Assembly: GCA_018389105.1 (NCBI GenBank)
Contig: JACATO010002138.1
Span: 992,001 to 1,056,000 of the forward strand
Length of the DNA: 64,000 nucleotides
Reading direction: 5' to 3'
Source of the DNA: Nautilus pompilius
Taxonomy: Eukaryota > Mollusca > Cephalopoda > Nautilida > Nautilidae
In this document: piece by piece, positions 1 to 13,545 of the stretch
Layout: the number at the start of each line of letters is the position of its first letter
Position numbering within the stretch: position 1 is the stretch's first letter
The notes under the pieces: model-generated
Databases searched by the model: none
What the model was told of the DNA's origin: nothing
What the model saw: only the letters and a program-made list of their open reading frames with translations
Position numbers and translations under genes: made by a program

Positions 1-1003
1 AGTCATAAACATCAACTCCAGTAAACTGGAGATGTGATGTTATTGCAGGGTTTCCTGATGAATGTTGACGGGCTGTGTGGTTAGCTAAACCTTGATGATC
101 ACTTATTTATTGTTGTCTGACATGTTTACAGCTGGTAAAATGAAGTAGCAATGACGAACATTTAAAGGTGCCTCGTGTGATTATACACTGCAATAGTAGA
201 TGAGTATTATCACAACAGTCAATAGAAACTTTTATTTTAGATTATGTCACACATCGTTTAATATGTTTGTAACAAAATATAGTACTATTACAAAAAAATA
301 TAGAAGAAAGGTAGGGTCTGAACCATGCACCCGCAGTTTTAAAGAGTGAGTATTATTGTACATGTTTTCAAACAATCTAATGAGGTTTGTATTGTGTGAA
401 TTAGATTAAATTAACACCTTTTGGCAAATGGGAAAATTATTTGAACATTATACTTCTAATATAATTTGTAATACTATTTAAATAAATTCAACATCTATAT
501 TTTAAATTTAAAGAATTTAACTTTATGTAATTGCATTTTTACTTTATAATTATTGTAGCAATGTAATGAAAGCGCAACATATTTAGCCATTGAAGACCAC
601 AGTATACGTAATTATTCTAGAATTATACATACTAAGTAATATTAGTAAATTAGAATCTAGTAAATGTTTAACAAAATAATGATTTTTATTTTCTTCATTT
701 ATCAAACTATACTGTTCTTCCAGTGCTTTAATAGTTAAATGAGGCAGGGAGCCATCATGGCTTACGCAGATACCCTGTGGAAGAAGAGAAGTTATTTATC
801 AACACTATTATGAAGTTGGTATATACTATCACTATTAGCTGCATTTACTTGTAATTTATCACATTTAGTAATTCTATTTAATATTACTAATACATTTTCA
901 CAGCCATTGAATTGTGACAAAATCTTTGCCAGGCTGTAATTATGTCCCCTAGAATTAGTGACTGCAGAAGTTGGATTCAAACTTATTATTAGTATTTTGT
1001 TTA

Positions 1004-1006
<3 letters not shown>
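1..1006. other. AT-rich non-coding stretch
   Basis: No reading frame with recognisable protein similarity, no splice-flanked open frame and no RNA gene seen on either strand. The sequence is AT-rich with short A and T runs. It is most likely intergenic or intronic. Confidence 0.6.

Positions 1007-1045
<39 letters not shown>
1007..1045. repeat. (GT)n microsatellite
   Basis: About 19 uninterrupted GT dinucleotides followed by GAGAG. It is a simple sequence repeat and likely to vary in length between individuals. Confidence 0.95.
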
Positions 1046-1047
<2 letters not shown>

Positions 1048-4000
1048 AGTCATCAGTTTGAAAGCTAAGAGTTACCTCTTAATTAGCATGAGGAAAATAA
1101 TTAAATAGTAGAATTTAACATCGAGTCATAATTAGATGTAAAATAATTTTGTTTTTGTGTAATCATGGAAGTTGTAGTCATGAGTTCAAATCTCATGGGT
1201 TTACACAAGTTTCAGCATAAGTGAAGTTAATATATGCTTTTGTTGGATAAGACTTTGAAGGCTGAGTTTGACTATGCTGCTATTTCATAACCAACATACT
1301 TGAAAACACTTGGTTGATGTTGCACCTGAGTCTGGTTTGTTCTAGGCTCTGGTGCCTGTGTGTGTGAGAAATCCCTCTCCTCACGATTACGTTTCATGAA
1401 GGAAACATCTGGTTCTACTTTTAAAGATTATATTTTTATGGAGAAATCATCTCACTTACAACATTGGGTGATTGAAGTCGGAAAGCAACTTGAACGATGA
1501 AAACAGAATTGTGAAAGTCTATTTCAAATGTGTTGATAAAAGGACATGTGTACATTCCATATCTAATTATCTACAGCTGCACTCTTATACTATCTTGTAA
1601 ATGTGTGGAATTATCAGAAAGAAAAATGTTTTTGGAGATTAGTTGGTTTATTAACATCTCCTTTCCCTGCCTTACAAGATCAACTTTGCTGTAAATTTTC
1701 TTTTCCTATGAGTATCTCTATAACTCATTTTTCTTCTTATTTTTAAAAAATCTTTCACGCTGTTGTTTTCTTCCTCCCTCTTCCCTCTTTTTTTTTCTTT
1801 CTCTTTTTGGAGAAATTTTGAATTCAGGTTAATTTTTAAGTTTCAGTATTTGTACTTGTCAAATGATATCTCTATAGACAGACAATTCGATTACTGGGAG
1901 ATTATAGTGATGTATTTCTTTCCTTATTTAATGTCTGTTTGAACAAATGTCTGTTTAGAAATAAATCGACAGCATAACGCACGTTTGTGCAATTTTGTTA
2001 AATAGAAATGTGAAAGTAAATTTTCACCAAATGCTTCCTCTCTGTTCTTTGATGTTTCGTGCTATGGTAGACAATTTTAATCACTTGGTTCAGTATTTGA
2101 AACTATTCATCTATTCCTGATACAAAACATGCCATAGACTTGAACGTTTGAGGCCACACGCAGTCATGGCTGGAGTGGATGGATAAATCAGCTTGAACCA
2201 TCTCCACTTAAATCATTTCATAGAGCTACTTCCATGGCACAGCAACTGGATACATACAGATGTAAATTTGAAGAAACAAACAAAAAAAAAACATTGACAC
2301 CTGAAAGAAATTGGTACAGCAACTCAGGTTAGAATGAACCACACAAGCTATTTACTAGTTATATTACTGTATTTTTTTTCACAAGTGGATTGGGGTGGGG
2401 GAGAAAACTTCGTTTGTAGAAAGGCTTGCTTTTGGATGTTCAGCCTGGAGTTTTAAAAGCTATGACCGTTTGATCGCTTGTAGAGCATAGAAAACCAAAC
2501 AAAAAATGTAGATGTGTCTTCTCCATTTCTTTGCTTTTTAGGATTTTAAACGGTTTAGATCATCACACATTCCTATTCAAGACCAGGGTTTTAATTTTGT
2601 CAATCAAATATGCAGAATAATTAAGATCTTTCATTTATACCAAATCATTTTCTTGTCCACTTAAACTGGAGTAAATAAATTTTGCTAGATAAAAATAGTA
2701 TAACATGGCTACAGCTAATAAATCTATGAGAAGAAACATCAGCATTTAGCTATAATTTTATTTTATTTTAATAAAAGGAAGCCTAAAATTTTATGATTTT
2801 TTTAAAATTGCTAAATTTCTTTCTTAGGGGAAAATCCTGATAATGGCAGTTGTGCTTGTCATTACTGTACTTCTGTTATTCCTTAATTGTTTTATCCTAT
2901 TTTCACCTGTGCTACAGTCGTGTTTTTGATTGCAACTTTGGTGGTTAACACTAAAATCTGACCATCCAAGATGTGTACAAACGTACAGTAAATCATCCGG
3001 TTTTCTATAGTGGTTTTAATGCTATCAAGTTGTAAGGGGGCATTAACTCATGGAAGATTCAAGTAGTGCCATGATAAATTCTTCGAGGTGCTGGTGAAGC
3101 AAAATAGGAGAGAAGGCAAGAACATGATAGTTAGTCGGGGAGTGGGAATCATAAATCTGTAGAAGGTGTTGGGAGTAAAGAAGACCTGGAGCAACAGGAG
3201 TAAGGGTTATCTTAACACCACTCACTACTCTGGGACAGTATAAGGTGGATGTGGGATGGAAGAAAAATGAAAAAGTATGAAGACTTGTGCTGAGGTGGAA
3301 GGCTGGAAAGTGCAGTTTTTCTCAGCAGAAGGTGCCAGAGGATTTCTGGGAAGATTGGAAGGAAGAACATTGAAAACCATTGGTTTAAAGCAGCATTAAA
3401 GTGTCTGTGAACGAGTGCCAAAAGGGCATCAAGGTGGCTATAGTTTAAAAATTCATTCATGGAGCGGAGAACACTTAGCTAAGCTGGTGGATAATGTGGG
3501 AGGGTGACTCGTCATTATCCCCGCTTCTTATGCCCACTATCCTAAGGGTCTTGTGAATAATATGTCAGAATTCATTGAAGAATATTGCACAGCTGAGTCC
3601 AGAAGCACCTTGATTACACTTCATACTTTATTAAGTATTTTGTTTTTGTGCTAGTAAGTATTGGTAGCTGTAGTCACTATGTTGAAGTAAAGAATGATTT
3701 GATTAAAATGGATTGAGCAATAAAAATCATGCATCAACTCAGATAAATATTTTCCCTCTTTGTATTTAGAATCCATCTTTATTCATATGTAAGTAAAGTT
3801 TAGTTAATGTTTTTCCTCTTATATAAGTTTTAAAAATATATATATATTTGTATATTTGTAGTTTGAAATCAGCTGCTGGTAACAAAATATATGAAATTAT
3901 TTCAGCTTTTTGTGGAAACCATTGAATTCTGACAAGTTTAACATATGAGTAACATTTTAACAATTTTTATAAATGAACACAGGCACCTGGAACAGTGTAA

Positions 4001-5905
4001 TAGGCTGTGATCTTTAACTAGTATGTACACAAACAGAATTATTAATGAGGCACTAAAATTCTGCTTTGCATACCAATGCAGGTTTTTACAGTTTACTGAT
4101 ACTAACTCCCATTCTGGTTGATCATTAATGATCATCTGTTGCTTTGTATGGATTCACAAATCACTGACATTTGTAAGTTAGTTTTTTCATGTGCAAACAA
4201 ATAATTCCATCTAAATATACCTTATTTTTGGATTGAAAATAAACATATATATTTATTAAATTAGGGGAGAGTCAGACATGATGAAATAAAGCTGATAAAT
4301 TAAAGAAGCAGGTTTGTATTCATATTACTGTTTGTTTTGTGAAGAGCGACACTGACCAAGCATGTCAAAACTACCTCCATCTGTGGCTTCCATATTGAAA
4401 ACAAAAATTTTTCATATGGTCATTTTTTTTTGACATTTACTAAATTTCAAGTTATTAACAGTGATCTATATAATTAAGTGAAAATTATGGTGCACATAAT
4501 AAACTGAAGACTGCTTTAATAGTGAATGTACAAATGTCCTGAAGAAAGTACTGGGCCTAAGATTTATGCTCCAAAATTCAGTGTAGGTTATGATGGGGCA
4601 CAATGAGACTGATGACTCACCAGACATTTGGAGTGGACTTTAGTAGAATTGATATTTGTTAATAGCAAGCTAAAAAGTCACTTTTAAAATCACATTTCTT
4701 TGAAATAAGTTTAAATAAACATGCAAGGTTTAAAACAGTTACATACATGCATGTATAAAAATATAGGACTATCTGTATATCAATTTATATACTAGAGCCT
4801 AAAACAGGATGATATATGCATTCATTGGATAAAAATGTTAATGCTTAGTTGGGAGCTGGTTTTATCTTCCCCTTATTCTGTCAGTATACCCCATTAAATG
4901 TCTCTGCTGCTTTAGTGGCACAGGGTGACAAATTAAAACTATTTTTTAATATTCTTAACTCTATTTGTATCATCATTACAAAAATATCAGTCCAGTATAA
5001 CAAGAAGTAGAGTATGGTAATCTGTTGCATTAGTCCAGTTGATAAACGTGATACGAGTGAAACAACTTTAGTCTCACTGGCCTTCCTGCTGCTCTGAATA
5101 TTCATGGTGCACAATCTGCCCCTCTTACTGCTGTGACAATATTGTGGGATTGTGAGAACGTAATTAGATGAAACAAAACAATAGAATGAGGATAGAAAGG
5201 ATGTATGCCAAGCAACCAATTTTTTAAATTTTCAGAAGAAAATGAATAAAAGATTTTATTGCTACCTAGAATGCCAAATATTGAAATGTATACATTTCTC
5301 TAAGGTGCAAGTAAGAATTAAATGGCATATTTATGATCTCTTTTTTATGCATAGATTCTTATAAAGTCACTGGCTACATTATACTTACACCAAGATCAAT
5401 TATTTCTGCTTTGATGGGAATTGTTACACAAATGCTGGCTATAATAAAGTGCATACAAGGAGAGACAGAAGTGAACTCTGAAGACTTCCTCAAGGTAAAA
5501 TTACTGGCTTTGCAATAGGAAGGCCAGAAACTGCTTCAGGAGATTATTTTCCTTTTGTTGACTGACTCATTAAATTAAATTGCTGGCAGACTGTAGATGA
5601 CATGGAAATAATTTGTTTGGAGATACAATTTTCTTTATTCTCCATGAACAAACTGGTTAAGGTTATTTATTTTGGCAAAGAGATAATGGAGTGTGTAATA
5701 AACTTAGCTTTAGATGAAATCAGTTCTCAAAATCTGCAGATGAATTCTCTTTGATGTCACCAGTCAGAAGTTTTTTGCATTCTTTTTCTGTTCTAAGTAT
5801 AAAAGCAAAATTTCCATGTGCAAGAATTGTAGGGGTTTTGTTTTATAAAATTCTTTATATTGCTTTTTATTTAATATTTTTTGTCATAACACTCAGTGAT
5901 AACAC
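1046..5905. other. Non-coding stretch, possible tRNA-like scrap
   Basis: No convincing gene. The open frames on the minus strand between about 3.0 and 5.2 kb (longest 112 codons, 4881-5219) have random-looking composition and no recognisable domain. A B-box-like sequence (GAGTTCAAATCTC) near 1182-1194 hints at an old tRNA-derived SINE scrap. A pyrimidine-rich tract lies at about 1765-1808. Confidence 0.5.
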
Positions 5906-5944
5906 ATTATTATTATTATTATTATTATTATATTATTATTATTT
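5906..5944. repeat. (ATT)n microsatellite
   Basis: A run of ATT trinucleotides with one missing base in the middle. Simple repeat. Confidence 0.9.
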
Positions 5945-8900
5945 TGTATTTATTTGACAGTGTTTTTCATAGTTCTTTTCTTTATTAGTTTAAAAATTTC
6001 TTTTCTATGTTATATAACCTAAAATTATATTATATAGTGGTGCTGCTTTGCAGTTATTAAATTAAAAATAAAAATTCAGAATACCATCATATTTCGTTAG
6101 ATAACAAATCCCACCTGTGATTTAAAAAAACTTGTTGCCTTTACAACTGTAATTGTAGAATTTGCATGCTTCTATTTTTCAAGAGAACATATTTGTAGTA
6201 AATGCTGCAAAGGGTGCCAGCCAGTCAGACTCTCATTTATCCCAAGCATCTGAGGTATGAATTTTAACTACTTGGTCTGTGGGGAGCTATAAAAACCCCA
6301 GGAAAAAATTGAATACAGGCAGTCTCATAGTGTTTGCCTATCCTGTCAGTTTTCATTATTTGCTTTCCTATTCTTTAGCTGAATTTAAAGCTGACATGTA
6401 CACTTCTTGTGGGATATTAATTTAGTGTCATTGGTAATAGATGTAGAAGAGAAAAACTGTTGGAAATTTTTGTTGCCCTGAATGAGTTTCACTGAAGATA
6501 ATAGCATTAGTGTGCTTACTTTCCCCTATGCAGTGAGCTAATGATCAATCATGTGTTCACATATACACTTGCTACAGATATCTTGGATGTTCAGTTGGAT
6601 CACAAATGTAATCTTAGATTGTTGGTAAAAGCTGTATTTTTGGAATGCAAATTTTGTAATGATATTATCTACAATCATTACTCAGTTTAGGTTTGAATAA
6701 CTAGCTCTTGTATTCCAAGCATCCCCAGTGAGTATTGCAGACAATTCAATTCTGTACTTGATGTGTTTCCTGTCTGAGAGTAACACCTAGCTCTGCAGGG
6801 TACTGGAGATACATTTAGTGTAATAAACTATGAATGGCGTATATAGTAGTAACTACTGTGCTTCTCTGAATACTGTGCATGTTCACCGAGAAAATAAATG
6901 AGCAGTTTTTTTGGGGGGGGAGGTGTTAAAAGTTGAAGAGAGCATTGTAAATTTATTTAGAAGAGATGTTCAACTATCAGACCAAAAACAAGTTAATTAG
7001 TACAGCAATTTACTTCTGACTTACCTAGTTTTCATACAGAAAGTAAAAGAATAAATTTAGAAAATGAGAAGTGTGTACATCTTGATGCAAGAATGGATGT
7101 AATCTCAGGATTTTCTCATCATCCCCCAGACATCTTGCCAATAAGCTATTCAATTTTTCATATTGCCAAGATTATTTTATGAAAACAGTGTTCCATTATA
7201 AATCGCAATTTTAAACCTCCAATGATTTCCTGCCTTGAGTAGTGATTCTTCCTGAATAAGATTAATCTCATACTAGTAGGTAACTTGGAGGAATGGATTT
7301 GAATCCTGATGGAATATGGTGACTTCTCATGGCATGGTTTCTCCCCCCCCCACAAGTAACAAAAGAGTGATAGTAGGGGCTCTTGTTAGTTCAGCAGTGG
7401 TTTATGTGCACCAGGCACATTTGTGGCATGCAATTGTCATTTCAATTTGGCTGGCATTCCAGACCTGAACTGACAGTTGGATGCAGTAGGCATTAAGAAG
7501 TTGGTGATGTCTGACTTTTAAAAAAAAACACTGTTACTGTGAATGATTGCAGTGCAATGCATTGTTGGTTGGCATAGAACTGTCAAATGTACCTGGTTCA
7601 AATCTTGAGAATCTTGGTGTTAAAGAAAGTAGTCAGCCATAGTTGGCAGGAGAGTATGGGTAAACCCCAGAGTTTGCTTATTACATGATCCTTATAAAGA
7701 TGGTAACTCTGTCCACAGGCTCTTTGTACTACATCAGTAAATGGAAACGTTGGTTTCTACAGAAATCAAAAATTTTGAAACAGAACTCGCACTGTTCTGT
7801 ACAGCAAAATTTCACACTAAGTGATTCTTCAGAAAGAAATGAAATCATTAGTATATTCTCTGTCATTTGTTGCTGGGATGACATTATTCTTAAATTTTGT
7901 TTGCGCATAAACATTTTTGCTTTGTTAACTTAGGTAGTCTGGAATGTTGTTAACACCTTGATCAGTTTTATAGCTGTTTTGTTTCCCAGACAGAGTCACA
8001 ATAGACCAACGATAATGGGTGAATTTTTTAACCCCTAGAACCAAGCAAATAACTTGTGGGCAAAACTATTAGTAGGATTAGTAAATATTCTTTTTATTTA
8101 GCTGATTAAAGATGTCTGGGTAATTTGCAAAATATTGGATCAACTTTTAAACTAATTTCCATGCTACTGTATCTGTAGGCAGAGAAATTTATTGTCCCAA
8201 AGATCAACCTCTCACTTTTGCCTAATTTTCATATTGTTAACAAAAATCCAGTAAGTAACTTCTAATAGTTCTTTTTTATTTAAGTTTGCATATGATTTTG
8301 ATTTGTTAATAAAAGCAAAAAAAAACATAATTATCTCATTTTATAAAATTTCACATGTACATCCTGCAAAATTTTGTTCTTTTATTAATTTTGATAAAGA
8401 AGTATTCTTTATTTAAAAAAGTTTTGCCCTGAATGACTTTCTCAAATGTATTATTGATTAAAGAATGTATGTGAAGTACCTTCAAAACTGTAATTACTTA
8501 AACTGACTAAGTATATGGTTCTAAACAGGTCATTTATTTAACTATTACACTTTTAGGATTTAAATTTTAAGAGTTAAGGAAACTTTAATTGAGCTTTGTT
8601 CTATACTTTATCCTCTTTTGGAATTTAAACTTTCATCTTCAACTGTTGGTTAATTATTTTTTTTCAGTTTAACCACCATATACCTATCCTGGACAGATTT
8701 CCCATTATTTCCTCTGTACAATGCCTGTATGGTAAAGAAAATTTGGTCTTTTTTATAAAAATTATAAGCTACAAATTAATTTTGGATGATATCAATACTG
8801 GCTACATTTTCTAATTTTAGACTTCATATTCAGAAATCTGTTTATCAAATATCTGAAGCCTATTTGGAATGGAAATATTCCTCTCTTTCCTTATATTTCT

Positions 8901-9330
8901 ATTTTTTTGTTTTTGTTTTGACCTTTTTCTTGTTGAGAGTGTTTTGTTTGCATGATAATGAACCAAGGTATAGTCCAAGATATTTAGTTAATTTCACTTT
9001 TGTATATATTTTTGCTGTCACTTTTGTTAAAATCTAAACTGTTCTACTAAGTTTAGTGCCAATTTATATTATTGTAAAATTATAGTAAATGATCATTTCT
9101 CTGTAATGATGCATGATGCAGTAGCCTTCAAATAACTGGCTAGTTCTGTGCTTTTAAAATTAAATTTATCACTATGCAATGTTGTTGTTGTGACCGAGTG
9201 TGGTGTGGGTAAAAATTGTTCATTATTGAAAAATGCACCAGAAATTCAAAGACTGGTGTTGAGAAATCTGTAATTAGCAGCTTCCTACGAGGAAAATGGT
9301 CCTGTCGGTGAGCATTAGTCTCATGAAGAT
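5945..9330. other. Non-coding stretch with a possible SINE scrap
   Basis: No gene recognised. Around 7550-7610 the plus strand has a TTGGTTGGCATAG segment followed about 25 bases later by a B-box-like GGTTCAAATC. The spacing resembles a decayed tRNA-derived SINE head. A second B-box-like GGATTCAAATCC lies on the minus strand near 7292-7303. The rest is AT-rich and featureless. Confidence 0.45.
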
Positions 9331-9965
9331 GGAAGTGTTGCTGATTTGTCTTTTCACGTAAGTCGAGATTTGTTCTGTTCATATTGAAGAAACTCTGACA
9401 ACTGCTTTCATGTGTAGTCCAGCAAGTCTGTCAGACACGCATCCATTGACCCCTGTTATCAGTTGTCTTAACATTTTGCATGACCTGGAGTTATTTCTTC
9501 TAACACTGATACGTGGCCTCCATGAAGATGGTTATCGATGGAAGTCTGTTTGAGCTAAATGGCCACATCAACAGACATGACTGCATCATATGAAGTCATG
9601 CGAATTTTTTATGTTGTAGAAAAAACATCATTGAACCTCCATGTTGTCATGGTTTTGGTAGGTGTCTGGAGTGGCAACATTGTTGGTCTGATTTTCTTTG
9701 AGGACAAGCAAGCTCATGGGTGAGATGCACCAGTAGATATTGCAAAACATTGCATACCCTGAAATTCAACATAGAGATAATTTATGGCTCATGCAAGTTG
9801 GAGCACCTGCTCATTATTTCTGTATGATCTGACAGTAGTTGGATAAATAGTTGAGCAGTCTTAAATTATGTAAAAAAAGTGGTGTCATTCTGTGATTGGC
9901 TGCCTGCAGGTACACTTTGACAAAATTTTTTTTGATGTTACGGGTGTTTGAATTTCATGTTATGA
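9331..9965 (+). pseudogene. Decayed Tc1/mariner-superfamily (Tc3-like) transposase relic
   Basis: Conceptual translation of the plus strand in shifting frames gives a series of blocks in the order expected of a DDE transposase. A helix-turn-helix-like block (SKSVRHASI, near 9422-9450) comes first. An LNGHINRH block follows (near 9557-9580), matching the region after the first catalytic Asp in this group. Then come VWSGNIVGLIFFEDKQ (near 9665-9712), AYPEIQHRDNLWL (near 9755-9795) and VGAPAHYF, where the family normally has Q-D-GAPPH. The second catalytic Asp therefore appears to be replaced. Several stops and frameshifts break it, no terminal inverted repeats were found, and the C-terminus with the third acidic residue is not identifiable. 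The family match is from memory of conserved blocks. The element is old and certainly inactive. Confidence 0.6.
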
Positions 9966-12900
9966 TTTGGCATAAATTGAGATTAAATTAAATAAAACCA
10001 ACTTCTTGTGTTATTTTTGTTACTTAAATTTGAGCATTTGAGTTTGTTTGGTAAATTATAGAACATCTTGGATACTTTATCACTTGCATGAATTCAAATG
10101 AAAATTTGAAGGAAAAAATCTATTCAAATTGTTTTTTATTTATTATTTTGGAAATTGTCAAATAATTTAAAATATACTTCACATTTTACATAGATTGTAA
10201 AATTTGTTATTAAAACAAAAATTCTAATAACACATTGTAATTAAAAAAAAAGAAAAATTACACAAAACTGGTTCTAATTGTTACGCAAGTATTTATTAGA
10301 ACTTATTGAAAGTTTGTGGTGGGTGATTAGTATTTTGGAATCTAGTTCATCATAACCCAAACCTGTATTATGCAAAATTGTCTTCTGTGTCCCTTAGAGA
10401 ATTGGATATGCCCATTTTGAAGCTACTTGATTGCATCAGTAGACAAGGAACTATACACATCCTTGACTCAGTGAAGGAGGCAGCATGGTTCTGGCTTCCT
10501 GATGCGCCTGTCCTTTGTGTATTTGTGCACTCTGCATACTATCCAATTCTCCCATTTCTCTTGAATATTCTGCTTTAACTACTGATTCCAAGATATCATT
10601 AACCAGTTGTGCTAAGCCAGTGTAGCCATCTAGAATCATTGCAATGTTTGAATTTTTGGCATTTAAACTTTTGATTATAAGTTTGCCATACATGTAACAC
10701 AATGCTTGCAGTGAGATAAACAATATCATACAATCATCATGCACATACCACTTAAATACACATCATCATGATCCAGGAGTGACAGTTACATGGCCAACCA
10801 AGGAGTGCTTTCAAAGATATCAAATAAAGCAATGTTCCTTGACCTCTGTGAGAATGCAATGTAAATACAGAGATGGGGAGATGTGCTAACAAGCAATAAA
10901 CAAATATGAATGAACAATTTATTTATCACTAGCATGGATACTTTGATGGTGAAAGAGGCCTACAACTAACTCGGAATGAGATGACCAAGTTTCAGTAGCT
11001 ATCTGTGCAAATCCAGATTTCTGATGGCACAGCCTCTGGCTGGTGTTACAGATAGGAAAGGACAACAACCAGCTAATGCAATGATCAGGGGTCATCTGTG
11101 TCTATAAAGTAAATTCTTCCGTATATGATATTGATATGCCAAAATATTTCAAGAGAAGTGTTGGGGATATTTACAAATGCAGACAAGTGGGCATATTTTA
11201 ATAGCTTTTGGGGGCTGAAGTGGTGGGCAGGTGTTTATTGGAGCATTGGTGATATAGCTTATTCAGCTACTCTTTGAACAAACTGGAAAAAGAATGTGAA
11301 TATCATTTGAACAACAATTACTATTGGGAACAAAGCTATTTTAGAGTATTGAACATCTCAAGAAAGATTTTGCTTGTCAAGTCTTTCTCTCTCACCCTGT
11401 AGCAGCTCTTGGTAGATACAACCATTCAAATGACATTTTCTTGTCTTTTCTAATTTTCCTCTGAAAACTCCTTTATTAGAAGAACCTGCATATGAGGAGT
11501 GACTTCATACTGTGGTCTTTAGAATCATTTTATTTTAGCTTTGTATTAAAAAAAAAAAATTAATTAATAAGAATTGATGATGATTGGCATTTAAAGAGCA
11601 GACTCAACTTTTTTCTTATCTATATTGATTTTTTCCAAGAAAAGTACAGTTTAGTTCATTAGGTTGCACTCTGTAACTGAAGGAGCAGCCAGGGGACACC
11701 ATGTTGCTTCACTTGACTCACTACTAACTACAAATCCTGGAAATGGCAGTAATGTGAATAGATCACTTCAATTAATTGAATTTTGACAAGCAAGACTTTT
11801 CCTTTTTTCTTCTGCAGGTATGTAGTGAAAAACTGATTTCCTCTAAATATGGTAAGGCAAATGTGTGTCGAATATTTTGGAGAAATTCCAAGTGTAAATG
11901 CCTTGTGTCATTTATTATTTTATATTAATGATACAGTTCTGAAAAATCATATACTGTTCATCATTTCTGATATGTTTATATTTGACTAAGAAGACTACAA
12001 ATTATATCTTCCTTTGAACAAAATGCCAATTTATAAACAGAAAACAAATTAGATTTTAAAGGCTTTCTCAGAAATTTGCTAAATGTGTTTATGGGTTGAA
12101 ATATTGTTAAATTTTTAGTTTATGGCAATGTCCAACTAATTTTGTATTTTGCATGAGGATGTGTCTTTAAGTAAATCTGTCTTTTTACTTGTAGCAGAGC
12201 AAGTGCATTACGTTGTGATTTTTATTTGATATGCATATTAATTTAGCTTGTAAAATAAAGTTAGGAAACACACACAGTCGAGAACATCCATTCAACTAAG
12301 ACCTGAACTTAATGGGAAAAGAACATTTAAATAAAAAAAAGTTTTCTTTTGTGAATTAAAAAGAATAAAACAGTCTTTTTTTTTAAAAAAAATATCTTTT
12401 TATTAATTTAAAAAAAAACAAGAAAAACCATAATCTGAATTAATCAAAGTATTTGTCCAAATTATTTTGAGTCCCTATTGTAAAAGAGAAGTAATGTCAT
12501 CTTGTGGTAAATGCTGCTGGACTGTTATAAACACCTTGCCCAGTCATCCTTCAATACTTTGCTTTGAATCTTCCCCGTCTTCGGTCTCCATTACTTCCTT
12601 TGTGTTAGTTCACCTAGCAGAAGAAACTAAGTTGGTCTGTTGCAATATTATTTCTTTTCAAACACTAGCACAAGCTTGGCTGATCACAGAATCCATACAA
12701 ACTACAGTAACTATAATCCTACAGTTAAAACCCAATAGTTTAATATATTTTCATTATAAAACCATTGCATTTATTTTAACAGTGATCTCAGCCTTTTGCT
12801 TCCTGCAGTGATCAGCAGATTTGACAAAAGCACAGGACAAATGGAAATCAATATCGTATTGGATGCTGGTAATCAGGAAACCTTGCTTTCTCTGCAGGAG

Positions 12901-13280
12901 GGGTTTATTAATCTAAACAACCTATAAGCATTTTCTGCTGAACAAAATTTTGCTGTACCTGTAATGAAATGATATTTGCTAATCATTGCTTGCAGCACAC
13001 AATAAGCCTTTTGATTTGAAAGCCATAAAACTAATTCATTGAAGTCTTTCTGATAAACCACCTGAGCAGAAGTACTATTCTCCACTCATAACAATATGTA
13101 GGTAAATCCAAATAGGTATTGTTTTGAGAAACTTGTGTCCCCCTTTTTTAACCCCCTAAAAAACACCATAGTTTTAAATTGTAGATGAATGATAAAGGTC
13201 CACAGTTTGGGATTATAGTTGGTTGTCTTCTCTTAGGTCCTTGACACTATGTTTAAATAAAAAAAAAAGAAAAATTATTC
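9966..13280. other. Non-coding stretch with one unassigned open frame
   Basis: No recognised gene. A 97-codon open frame on the minus strand (10451-10744) has fairly protein-like composition but no domain I can name, no obvious splice sites and no supporting neighbour, so I do not call it a gene. The rest is AT-rich with A and T homopolymers around 11.55 and 12.38 kb. Confidence 0.45.
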
Positions 13281-13283
13281 ACC

Positions 13284-13545
13284 ATGCATTTCTTCTGTAA
13301 GTTACGCAGCCTGCTGCAGGCTGTCATGGGTGATGGAAAGAAGCCGATGGCCTTAGCATTGTGTCATGGGCCAAGAATGGTGCTTGGTGGGGTGGTGAAG
13401 TTCTTCCAAAATGGTGATTTGAGCAGTATGCGTCACCTGGTGAAGCAAAGTGAGAGGCCATGCCAGGGAGGTAGAGTTTGTCTCAACTGGGATTCAAACT
13501 CTGTATCCCCCATCAACTTTACCAGTCTAGATGTCTTTATTAAAA
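13284..13545 (-). repeat. Possible tRNA-derived SINE relic
   Basis: On the minus strand a B-box-like GAGTTTGAATCCC lies near 13488-13500. It is followed by about 200 bp that is richer in GC than its surroundings, as in the SINE-like units at 37.7 and 41.5 kb. I could not align the body convincingly to those units, so it may be a different family or not a SINE at all. Confidence 0.3.

Noticed and set aside
10451-10744. 97-codon minus-strand frame as a gene
   Set aside because: Protein-like composition, but no family, no splice sites and no neighbour to support it.
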